Under the pieces are notes generated by a model. The model ran no database searches. It worked only from the letters and a program-made list of their open reading frames with translations, and was not told the origin of the DNA. From assembly GCF_004798685.1 (NCBI RefSeq), contig NZ_CP039291.1:186001-250000 (forward strand): a stretch of DNA of 64,000 bases, read 5' to 3'. Made by a program: the position numbers and the translations under genes. Source of the DNA: Cellulomonas shaoxiangyii. GTDB lineage: Bacteria > Actinomycetota > Actinomycetes > Actinomycetales > Cellulomonadaceae. Below are positions 18,278 to 25,350 of the stretch, piece by piece (within the stretch, counting starts at the first letter, position 1; every line of letters begins with the position of its first letter).

Positions 18278-18295
18278 GATGGCGACGTCGCCATC
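18278..18295. promoter_or_regulatory. LacI-type operator O3 (perfect palindrome)
   Basis: GATGGCGACGTCGCCATC, a perfect 18-bp palindrome ending 2 bp before the TATGCT -10 of the lacI-type gene. It covers the expected -35/-10 spacer, which predicts autorepression. Confidence 0.82.
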
Positions 18296-18297
18296 GC

Positions 18298-18303
18298 TAT
18301 GCT
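18298..18303 (+). promoter_or_regulatory. Probable -10 (TATGCT) of the LacI-family gene
   Basis: TATGCT lies 7 nt before ATG 18311, and no Shine-Dalgarno sequence is present, so the transcript is probably leaderless. This supports 18311 rather than the in-frame ATG at 18299, which would lie inside the -10 element. Confidence 0.55.
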
Positions 18304-18310
18304 GCTCGGC

Positions 18311-19342
18311 ATGTCGCAGGTGCCACCCGCCCGCGGCCGCCCGGGCCCGTCCATCGCCGACGTCGCGCGGCTGGCCGGCGTCTCGCAGCAGACCGTCTCC
18401 CGCGTCTCCACCGGCGCCACCAACGTCCGGCCCGAGACGCGTGAGCGCGTCCTCGCCGCCATGGACCAGCTCGGCTACAGCCCCAACCACGCCGCCCGTG
18501 CGCTGCGGTCCGGCTCGTTCGGGACCATCGGGCTCATCGCGCACCGGCTCACCCGTACGGGGGAGTCGCGCACGTTCGAGGGCGTCGTCGAGGCCGCCCG
18601 CCAGCACGGGTACAGCGTCACCCTCGTGGACGTCCGCACGCCGTCGTCGTCCGACCTGTCCGACGCCGTGCGCCGCCTCGGCCACCAGGCCATCGACGGC
18701 CTCGTGGTCATCCGCGCCGAGGACGCCACCCCCGCCACGCTCGCCCTGCCGCCGCGGCTGCCCGTCGTCGTCTCCGACTCCCGGTTCGTCGGGCACCACC
18801 CGGCCGTCGGCACCGACCAGGCCGAGGGCGCGTCGCTCGCCGTGCAGCACCTGCTCGACCTCGGGCACCCGACCGTGCACCACGTCGGCGGGCCGCTCGA
18901 CTCCACCCCGGCCCGCGTGCGCGCCGACGCGTGGCGCACCCGCCTGCGCGCCGCCGGGCGGGCCGTGCCGGACGAGTGGCACGGGGACTGGTCGGCGGCC
19001 TCGGGTTACGAGGTGGGCGCGCGGATCGCCGCGTCGCCCGAGGTCACGGCCGTGTTCTGCGCCAACGACGAGATGGCGGCGGGCGTCGTGCGGGCGCTGC
19101 ACGAGGCCGGCCGCCGGGTGCCCGAGGACGTCTCGGTGGTCGGCTTCGACGACATCCCCATGGCCGAGTACCTGTGGCCGCCGCTGACCACCGTCCGGCA
19201 GGACTTCCAGGCGATCGGCGCCGAGCTCGTCGAGCTGCTCATGCGCCAGATGCGCGAGCACGTCAGCCTGGCGGGCCACCACGTGGTCGTCCCGACCCGC
19301 CTGGTGGAACGCGCGAGCACGGCCCCACCGCGCACGCGCTGA
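18311..19342 (+). CDS. LacI-family transcriptional repressor of the galactan locus
   Basis: 343 residues. The N-terminal HTH reads PSIADVARLAGVSQQTVSRV, followed by the hinge helix (PNHAARALRSG). The periplasmic-binding-like core about 65-335 includes VFCANDEMAAGVVRAL, VSVVGFDDIPMAEYLWPPLTTV and the C-terminal VVPTRLVERAS. It is divergent from the ABC/GH operon, and three GACGTC-cored palindromes lie between. The inducer is probably a galactose-containing oligosaccharide, inferred from the locus. Confidence 0.95.
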   Translation: MSQVPPARGRPGPSIADVARLAGVSQQTVSRVSTGATNVRPETRERVLAAMDQLGYSPNHAARALRSGSFGTIGLIAHRLTRTGESRTFEGVVEAARQHGYSVTLVDVRTPSSSDLSDAVRRLGHQAIDGLVVIRAEDATPATLALPPRLPVVVSDSRFVGHHPAVGTDQAEGASLAVQHLLDLGHPTVHHVGGPLDSTPARVRADAWRTRLRAAGRAVPDEWHGDWSAASGYEVGARIAASPEVTAVFCANDEMAAGVVRALHEAGRRVPEDVSVVGFDDIPMAEYLWPPLTTVRQDFQAIGAELVELLMRQMREHVSLAGHHVVVPTRLVERASTAPPRTR

Positions 19343-19486
19343 CCCCCGGCCCGCCGCCCCCCGCCCCGCCGCCCGCCGCCCGCCGCGCGAGGGCAACGTG
19401 CTGCCCGCATCGGCTCTCGGAGGCGATCACCAGGTTGCCCTCGCTCCCTGGCCGGGTGCCCGGGCCCCCGCGGTCGCGGGGCCCCG

Positions 19487-19550
19487 CCGCCGAGGGGGCT
19501 GTGATTCGTCCGCCGCGGCCCCGCCACGCGAACCAGCGCCCCCTCGGCGG
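19487..19550. terminator. Possible long-loop hairpin between convergent genes
   Basis: CCGCCGAGGGGGC (19487-19499) and its perfect complement (19538-19550) lie between the LacI-family stop and the TetR-family stop. The 38-nt loop is long for a terminator, so the assignment is tentative. Confidence 0.4.
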
Positions 19551-19566
19551 GCGGGTGGTGGTGGGG

Positions 19567-20475
19567 TCAGGAGAGGAGGCGGGCGATGATGCGGGCGCCG
19601 GCCTGCGGGGACAGGTGCGGCGAGCCCGTGAGGCGGCCCTCGAGCGCGGCCACGTTGAGCACGCTGATGACGGCGAGCGCGGTGTCGTAGTCGTCCTGCG
19701 TGGTGCCGGGTGCCGCGTCGTCGCCCTGCCGTGCGCGCCGGACCTCGGCGACCTGCTCGGCGAGGACCTGGTGCGACGCGACGTGCAGGCGCGCGAGCTC
19801 GCCCGACGCCTCGGGGTGCCGCAGGCCGTACGCCAGGAACTCCAGCGACAGCAGGACGCGCGGGTCGTCCTGCACGCCGCACAGCCAGTGCGTGAGGGCC
19901 TCCTCGTCGACGCCGTCGACCGTGACGCCGGGCAGCGTGGCGTCGGGCGAGTCGATGGTGACGTGGAGCTGGTCGCGCGCCAGGGTCAGGAAGACCTCCT
20001 CCTTCGACGCGAAGTGCGCGTACACCGCGCCCTTCGTGTAGCCGGCCTCCGCGGCGATGTCCCCGACGGACGCCCCCTCGTAGCCCTTCGCCGCGATGAC
20101 GCGGGCCGCGGCGGCGAGCAGGTCCGCGCGCGTGCGGTCCACCTTCTGCCGGCGGCGGTCATCGGCGCGCCCGGCGGCTGAGCGTGCGGCGCCCTCCGCA
20201 CGGTCGGCGGCGTCCCCGGCGCGTCCGGCGGCGGCACGTGCGCCGGCCTCGGCGCGGTCCACGGCGGCATGCGCCGCGGTGGCGGCGGTGTGCGCCATCG
20301 ACTCCGACGCCTGCGCGAGCCCGCGTGACGCCTCGCGCAGCGACTGCGCGACGGCGTCGCCCACCTCGGGCACGACCGTCCGCGCCTGCTCGCCGAAGAG
20401 GCGCGAGAGCGTCGTCGTGGCGTCGACCAGCGCGCGCGTCGCGGTGCTGAGCGGGTCCTCGTGGTCGCTGGCCAT
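19567..20475 (-). CDS. TetR-family regulator with a long Ala-rich N-terminal extension
   Basis: 302 residues against about 200 for a typical TetR. Residues about 110-165 hold the HTH (TRADLLAAAARVIAAKGYEGASVGDIAAEAG, YTKGAVYAHFASKEEVF). The remainder is the ligand-binding helical domain. The first about 105 residues are an extra region of Ala-, Arg- and Asp-rich helices with repeats such as DRAEAGARAAAGRAGDAADRA, resembling phasin or apolipoprotein-like amphipathic helices. It is divergent from an ABC exporter, with an inverted repeat beside its start, so it probably controls that exporter and itself. Confidence 0.9.
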   Translation of the reverse strand: MASDHEDPLSTATRALVDATTTLSRLFGEQARTVVPEVGDAVAQSLREASRGLAQASESMAHTAATAAHAAVDRAEAGARAAAGRAGDAADRAEGAARSAAGRADDRRRQKVDRTRADLLAAAARVIAAKGYEGASVGDIAAEAGYTKGAVYAHFASKEEVFLTLARDQLHVTIDSPDATLPGVTVDGVDEEALTHWLCGVQDDPRVLLSLEFLAYGLRHPEASGELARLHVASHQVLAEQVAEVRRARQGDDAAPGTTQDDYDTALAVISVLNVAALEGRLTGSPHLSPQAGARIIARLLS

Positions 20476-20483
20476 GCCCTCAG

Positions 20484-20499
20484 CGTACCGGGCGGTACG
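20484..20499. promoter_or_regulatory. TetR-type operator (CGTACCG-2-CGGTACG)
   Basis: A perfect 7-bp inverted repeat with a 2-nt spacer, 8 bp from the TetR start. A second degenerate copy with TACCG/GGTA halves follows at 20507-20518, and another TACCG-containing stretch lies at 20551-20572. The multiple half-sites in the 114-bp divergent gap fit binding of the adjacent TetR protein. Confidence 0.65.
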
Positions 20500-20589
20500 C
20501 CGCCATACCGCTGGGTACGGAAAGCCCTTGATGCCCACGGGTCCGCGAGATACCGTCGGGAACGTACCGATCGGAATGAGGAGGCGGAG

Positions 20590-21543
20590 ATGAGCACGGA
20601 CGTGCTGCTGTCCGTCCGCGGGCTGCGCAAGCGGTACGGCGGGCGGACCGGTGTGCAGGCGAACGACGGGATCGACCTCGACGTCGCGGCCGGGCAGGTC
20701 GTCGGCCTGCTGGGCCACAACGGCGCCGGCAAGACGACGCTCGTGCACCAGGTCGTCGGCCTCGTGAAGCCCGACGCGGGCACCCTCACGCTCGGCGGCG
20801 TCGACGCGGTCGCGCACCCCGAGGCCGCCCGGCGGCTCGCGTCGATCCAGGCGCAGGCCAACGTGCCGATCACGGGCCTGACACCGCGTCTCGCGATCGA
20901 GCTGGTCGGGCGCATCCGCGGCGGCGAGCGGGCCGCCGTCCGCCGCCGCACCGAGGACCTCCTCGACGCGCTCGACCTCGGCGCCTGGGCGGACACCCGC
21001 GCGGAGAAGGTGTCCGGCGGCGTCGCGCGCCTCACGTCGTTCGCGATGACGGCCGTGCAGCCGGGCGCGCTCGTCGTGCTCGACGAGCCGACCAACGACG
21101 TCGACCCCGTGCGCCGCCGGTTGCTGTGGAACCAGATCCGCGGCCTCGCCGACGCGGGCCACGCCGTCTTGCTCGTCACGCACAACGTGCGCGAGGCCGA
21201 GCGCGTCGTCGACCACCTCGCCGTGCTCGACCACGGCGTGGTGCTCGCGTCCGACACCCCCGCCGGCCTCACCGCGGCGCTGCGCGGGTCGCTCACGCTC
21301 GAGGTCGACCTGCCCCACGACGGTCCGGTCGCGTGGCACCCGGCCGTCGAGCCCGGCGCGACCGGGCGTCTGCGCGCGAGCGGCGTGGTGCCCGCGGACC
21401 GTGCGTCGGAGGTCGTCGCCTGGGCGCAGGCCGAGGTCGACGCCGGACGGCTCGAGCGGTACGCGCTCACGCCGGCGTCCCTCGAGGACGTCTACGTCCG
21501 GCTCGTCGGTGAGGACCGCGCCGCCGAGGGGGTGGCGGCATGA
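20590..21543 (+). CDS. ABC-2 type exporter ATPase
   Basis: 317 residues. Walker A is GHNGAGKTT, Walker B is LVVLDEPTNDVD and the H-loop is VTHNVREAE. The ABC signature is degenerate, KVSGGVARLTSFA in place of LSGGQ. The C-terminal about 90 residues form an extension like those of drug- and antibiotic-export ATPases. ATG 20590 follows a strong AGGAGG site. The permease gene overlaps its stop by 4 bp. The divergent TetR gene suggests inducible efflux of a small toxic compound. Confidence 0.93.
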   Translation: MSTDVLLSVRGLRKRYGGRTGVQANDGIDLDVAAGQVVGLLGHNGAGKTTLVHQVVGLVKPDAGTLTLGGVDAVAHPEAARRLASIQAQANVPITGLTPRLAIELVGRIRGGERAAVRRRTEDLLDALDLGAWADTRAEKVSGGVARLTSFAMTAVQPGALVVLDEPTNDVDPVRRRLLWNQIRGLADAGHAVLLVTHNVREAERVVDHLAVLDHGVVLASDTPAGLTAALRGSLTLEVDLPHDGPVAWHPAVEPGATGRLRASGVVPADRASEVVAWAQAEVDAGRLERYALTPASLEDVYVRLVGEDRAAEGVAA

Positions 21544-22274
21544 CCGGCGTCCGGCAGACCCTGCTGCTCGCGCAGTGGCAGCTCCGCCGGCAGGCGCAGT
21601 TCCTGCCGCTCATGGTCGTCGTGCAGGCGTTCATGGCCGTCGCGACCGTCATCGGGTACGGCCTGCTCGTCGGCGACCCCGACCCGGTCACCGCGCTCTA
21701 CCTGGCCACCGGCGCGCCGACCATCACGCTCATCGTCATCGGCCTGGTGCTCACGCCGCAGCTGCTCTCGCAGGCGCGCACCGAGGGCAGCCTCGACTGG
21801 CTGCGCACGCTGCCCGTGCCGCGCACCGCGTTCCTCGTCGGCGACCTGCTCGTGTGGACCATGCTGGCGCTGCCCGGCATGGTGCTGGGCGTCCTCGTCG
21901 GCGTCTGGCGCTTCGACGTCGACCTGTCGCTCGCGCCGTGGCTGGTGCCCGCGACGCTGCTGGTGTCGCTGACGGCGGCGTCCGTCGGGTACGCGATGGC
22001 GTCCCTGCTACCGCCCGCGCTGGCGCAGCTGCTCACGCAGGCGCTGGTGTTCGTCGTCCTGCTGTTCTCGCCCGTCTCGTACCCCGCCGACCGCATGCCC
22101 GGCTGGCTGCAGGACGTGCACGCGTGGCTGCCGATCGAGCCGATGGCGCAGCTCGTGCGCGCGGGGCTCGCGTCGGAGGCGTTCACCGTGCCCGGCCGGT
22201 CGCTCGTGGTGCTGCTCGCGTGGTGCGCGGCGTCCGTGGTGGGGGCGGTGCTGGCGCTGCGCAGGCGGGCGTAG
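21540..22274 (+). CDS. ABC-2 type exporter permease
   Basis: 244 residues with six hydrophobic segments, starting in the ATPase stop (ATGA). The central segment contains the ABC-2 pattern ALVFVVLLFSPVSYP before the late extracellular loop. The size suits a homodimeric exporter with the ATPase gene just upstream. Substrate unknown. Confidence 0.92.
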   Translation: MTGVRQTLLLAQWQLRRQAQFLPLMVVVQAFMAVATVIGYGLLVGDPDPVTALYLATGAPTITLIVIGLVLTPQLLSQARTEGSLDWLRTLPVPRTAFLVGDLLVWTMLALPGMVLGVLVGVWRFDVDLSLAPWLVPATLLVSLTAASVGYAMASLLPPALAQLLTQALVFVVLLFSPVSYPADRMPGWLQDVHAWLPIEPMAQLVRAGLASEAFTVPGRSLVVLLAWCAASVVGAVLALRRRA

Positions 22275-22362
22275 GGCCGGGGGCGGCGGGGGCAGGGCAG
22301 CGGGGGCGGGTCGACGACGACGGACGACGACCGCGCCGGGACGACGACGGTGCCGGGACGAC

Positions 22363-22397
22363 GACGGCGCCGCGGACGGGGTGTCCGCGGCGCCGTC
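22363..22397. terminator. Bidirectional GC hairpin between convergent genes
   Basis: A perfect 15-bp stem (GACGGCGCCGCGGAC with its complement) and a 5-nt loop lie between the ABC permease stop at 22274 and the minus-strand stop at 22414. It serves both transcription units. Confidence 0.8.
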
Positions 22398-22413
22398 CTG
22401 ACGTGGTCCGGCG

Positions 22414-23694
22414 TCAGCCGTTCGTGACGATGAACTCCTCGTGCGTGACGTAGCTCGGGCTGAGCTCGAGCTCGAGCGTGGCCGGGTCGGTCGCGGTGAA
22501 GCCGATGTTCCACGTCACCGACGCGCCCGGAGCCAGCGCGCCCGACGGCGGCATGCCGACGTCGTTCGCGGAGTCGAAGATCTGCCTCGCCTCGACGCCA
22601 CCGGACGTCCCCGAGGCGAGGAACAGCAGCGGGTCGAAGGCCTCGGACGTGCCGTTCTGCACCGTGACGGTCATGCTCACGTGCTCGCCGGTCGTGCCCG
22701 CGACCGCGCTCTCCGACGGCGTGTACGGCTGCGGGGCACCGACCGTGACCGCGAGGCCGTCCTCGTACTCGAAGACCTCGCCGAAGGGGACGGTCATCAG
22801 CTCGGTCGGGCCGCCGGCACCGTCGTCCTCCACGACCGAGTCGTCGGACGGGGCGGCGGACGGGACGACCGCCTCGGCCGTCGCGGTGGTCGACTCCACC
22901 TGGTCCACGAACTCCCGGAGCAGGCTGGAGTACACCAGGTGCGACAGCACCACCATGACCACGGACACGACCGCGACGACGACGGCGCCGATCGCGAGTC
23001 CGCGGCCCGGCCGCGCCTTCACGAGCGCCACGATGCCCAGCACGAGGCCGACGACGGCCAGCACGCCGGCCAGGTAGCTCACCACCGGCACCCAGCTGAG
23101 CAGCAGCGCGACGCCGGCCAGCACCAGCGCCGTGATCGCCATGCCCTTGCCGGCGGGCCGCGGCCCGGCGGGCGGGAAGCCACCGGGCTGGCCCGTGCCG
23201 GGGGCGAGGTAGGGCGGCGGCGCGCCGGGGGTGCCGTAGCCGGGTGCCTGCGACGGGGCGGACCCGTCGGCGGGTGCGGCCCCGTAGGCGGGTGCGTCGG
23301 TGGGGGACCCGTAGCCGGGCGCGGTGGCACCGGCGGACCCGTCGGCCGTGCCGGACCCGTAGGAGGGCGCCGACCCGTAGCCGGGGGCCGATGCGGGTGC
23401 GCCGTAGGGGTTCGCGGGCGTGCCTCCGGAGGCGGAGGGTGCGGTGGCCCCCGGGGCCGCGGCGGGCGCCAGCGGGATCGCCGGTGCGGCGCCGTACGGG
23501 GCCGCCGGGGCGAGGGCCGGGTCGGCCGACGGCGTCGTCGGCGCGCCGAACACGGGCGCCGACGGGGCGGACGCGGCGGGGGCCGGCGCGTCGGTCGTCG
23601 CGGGCTCGGCCGGCGTGGTGGGGCGCTGCTCGTCCGAGGGGGACGGGGGTGCGGTCGGCGGCGGCGGGACGGCGCCGGGCTCGTCAGTGGTCAC
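22414..23694 (-). CDS. Pro/Gly/Tyr-rich DUF4190/DUF4352-like membrane protein
   Basis: 426 residues starting at GTG 23694. Residues about 1-190 are a disordered region rich in Pro, Ala and Gly with repeated GYGS and AYGA units. Two membrane segments follow (GMAITALVLAGVALLLSWVPVV and LAGVLAVVGLVLGIVALVKA, a DUF4190-type hairpin), then a third (IGAVVVAVVSVVMVVLSHLVY). The extracellular C-terminal about 150 residues form a DUF4352-like beta-sandwich. Function is unknown; such proteins are common in actinobacterial envelopes. Its start overlaps the end of the DUF429 gene by 11 bp. Confidence 0.82.
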   Translation of the reverse strand: MTTDEPGAVPPPPTAPPSPSDEQRPTTPAEPATTDAPAPAASAPSAPVFGAPTTPSADPALAPAAPYGAAPAIPLAPAAAPGATAPSASGGTPANPYGAPASAPGYGSAPSYGSGTADGSAGATAPGYGSPTDAPAYGAAPADGSAPSQAPGYGTPGAPPPYLAPGTGQPGGFPPAGPRPAGKGMAITALVLAGVALLLSWVPVVSYLAGVLAVVGLVLGIVALVKARPGRGLAIGAVVVAVVSVVMVVLSHLVYSSLLREFVDQVESTTATAEAVVPSAAPSDDSVVEDDGAGGPTELMTVPFGEVFEYEDGLAVTVGAPQPYTPSESAVAGTTGEHVSMTVTVQNGTSEAFDPLLFLASGTSGGVEARQIFDSANDVGMPPSGALAPGASVTWNIGFTATDPATLELELSPSYVTHEEFIVTNG

Positions 23695-24556
23695 GCGGAC
23701 GGGGCTCCTCGGGAGGGTGGTGGGGGGCCGTGACGTGCGCGGACATCCGCGCACGTCGTGCGGGGCCAGTATCGAGCACGGGTACGACAGGCGGGTTAGC
23801 CCGTCCGCGTGGCGTCGGCGGGACCGTGGGCGCGCCGGGCACCACGACGTACCCGTCGTGCACGTCGCCGAGCACCCGCATGCGCGGGTCGCCCGTCCCC
23901 CACAGCCACGCGAGGTGCACGCACAGGATCGCGTCGACCTCGTCCTCCACGGCGCGCAGCTGGGAGACCCGCTCCGCGCCCGCGACCGCGGCCCGGATCT
24001 CGCGCCAGCGCGGGTGCTCGGCCAGGTGCAGCGTCGGCCCGCACACGCGCTCGAGGTGCTCGACGAGCCGGCGCCACGCGTCCCGCAGCGACGCGAGGTC
24101 GCGCCCCGGCTTGACCTTGTACGGCAGCACGCGCCCGAGCCCGAACAGCGCGACCATCGCCGGGTGCGGGTAGACCTCGACCGCCACGGACGTGTCGCCG
24201 TCGGGCGCGGTGGCGGGGTCGACGTCCCAGCCGAACCGCTGCGCGAGCGTCCACCCCCGCGGCGGGTCCATCCACGGCCGCGACCGGTTGCACGGGTGCG
24301 CGCCGGCGTCGTACCGCCCGAACTCGGCCTGCAGCAGCTTCTCCGGGACGCGAGACCCCGTCGCGTTGGGCACGACGAGCGGCGCGTCGAGCGCCGCCAC
24401 CACCCGTCCGGGTGCGTGCACCGCGAGGGCGTCGGCGATCTCGCCGTCCGTGCGGACGGTCGCCGAGTGCGTCAGGCGTCCGGCCGCGTCCGCGAACGCC
24501 AGGCCGGTGCGGTTGCGCGTGCCCCAGGCGAGGTCGACGCCGACGTACGTCGTCAC
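23684..24556 (-). CDS. DUF429 family protein
   Basis: 290 residues. The N-terminal VTTYVGVDLAWG and the VVAALDAPLVVPNATGSR segment fit the RNase H-like fold of DUF429 proteins. Further conserved stretches are CNRSRPWM, VAVEVYPHPAMVALFG and VEDEVDAILCVHLAWLWG, where the acidic residues (D8, D57-like, E and D pairs) could form a metal site. Biochemical role unknown. GTG 24556 opens the first beta-strand, and sequence upstream of it is the repeat-rich spacer. It is translationally coupled to the downstream membrane protein. Confidence 0.82.
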   Translation of the reverse strand: MTTYVGVDLAWGTRNRTGLAFADAAGRLTHSATVRTDGEIADALAVHAPGRVVAALDAPLVVPNATGSRVPEKLLQAEFGRYDAGAHPCNRSRPWMDPPRGWTLAQRFGWDVDPATAPDGDTSVAVEVYPHPAMVALFGLGRVLPYKVKPGRDLASLRDAWRRLVEHLERVCGPTLHLAEHPRWREIRAAVAGAERVSQLRAVEDEVDAILCVHLAWLWGTGDPRMRVLGDVHDGYVVVPGAPTVPPTPRGRANPPVVPVLDTGPARRARMSAHVTAPHHPPEEPRPRDH

Positions 24557-24614
24557 ACGGGCCAGTGTGCCCGGGGCATGCCGCGGCCGGCCGTGGGCGT
24601 CGAGGCCACCGCTC

Positions 24615-24714
24615 CCGAGCTCGCCGGTCCGCCACCGAGCCCGCCGGTCTGCCGCCGAGATCGCCGGGCCAACGCCGGGCGCGCCGGTCCGACGCCGGGC
24701 GCGCCGGCCCTCGC
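24615..24714. repeat. Tandem repeat array A, five 20-bp units
   Basis: Five contiguous units starting CCG(A/G)G, with the shared core CGCCGG at positions 8-13 and variable ends. Units begin at 24615, 24635, 24655, 24675 and 24695. There are no spacers, so it is not CRISPR. The core resembles that of array C. Confidence 0.8.
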
Positions 24715-24783
24715 CGTCGACGTCCCCACCGGGCCGGCCCTCTGGCCGAAGGGGAGCCGCACGCGGCGAGCCGAGCGTGGCCA

Positions 24784-24954
24784 CCTCGTCACCCGTGCTC
24801 GACCTCGTGACCGGCGCTCGACTCGTGACCGGTGCTTGACCTCGCGACCGGCGCTCGACCTCGTGACCGGTGTTTGACCTCGTCACCTGTGCTCGAGTTC
24901 GTCACCCGTGCGCGACCTCGTCACTCAGGAGTGACGATCTCGATGCAGGAGTGA
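24784..24954. repeat. Tandem repeat array B, nine units of about 19 bp
   Basis: Units of the form CCTCGT(C/G)ACC(C/G)G(T/C)GCTCGA run without spacers from 24784. One unit is 18 bp and the last is 20 bp. The last two units change to a GGAGTGA end, and each contains GTCACT or AGTGACGA. Unit-to-unit differences are substitutions at fixed positions, so the array is old enough to have diverged but keeps its period. Confidence 0.85.
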
Positions 24955-25086
24955 CGAGTTCGGCGGGCCGGACGGTGCAGCGGCGGTCGCGGCTGCGGCG
25001 TGCTGCCGGTCGGCGGCCGAGGACCGGGAACCGGCTCCCCGCGACCGACACCGATCGTCACGTGCTGACGGAGCGCACCGGCCGCC

Positions 25087-25186
25087 CACCGAGTCCGCCG
25101 GTCGCTCACCGAGTTCGCCGGTTATGCGCCCAGTTCGCCGCTCACAACCGCCGAACTCGCGGCCGAACCGGCGAACTCGCCGACAC
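25087..25186. repeat. Array C, five 20-bp units of which two are inverted
   Basis: Three units carry (C)CGAGTTCGCCGGT in one orientation (25087, 25107, 25127). The next two carry the reverse complement, ACCGGCGAACTCG type (25147, 25167). The array is exactly 100 bp and can fold on itself. It lies 165 bp from the MATE gene stop. Confidence 0.8.
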
Positions 25187-25350
25187 GTGCGGTGTCGGGC
25201 GGTTGCCGGCGACCTCGCGGCCGGCCCGCGAGCTCGGGCCCTACCGCCGAACTCGCGGAGGCGAGCGGCGTGGGGGCGACGGCGTGCCTGGAGACAGCGA
25301 CGCGCCGGCCCACGGGTGCGGACCGGCGCGTCGTGGTGCGTGTCGCGACG

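Larger units (their letters stand above)
24557..25350. other. 794-bp gene-free spacer with three short-period repeat arrays
   Basis: No reading frame here has a start site, codon pattern or recognisable product; apparent frames encode Arg/Thr-rich nonsense. The spacer lies between the DUF429 start and the MATE stop. It contains a 5 x 20 bp array, a 9 x 19 bp array and a 5 x 20 bp array with two inverted units. A single further unit (ACCGCCGAACTCGCGG) stands near 25244-25259. Confidence 0.75.

Noticed and set aside
18146..18310. Longer N-terminus for the LacI-family protein from 18146
   Set aside because: It would pass through three operators and the -10; family members start close to the HTH.
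24615..25186. CRISPR-like reading of the short repeats
   Set aside because: Units are contiguous, 19-20 bp, with no unique spacers of constant length and no cas genes.
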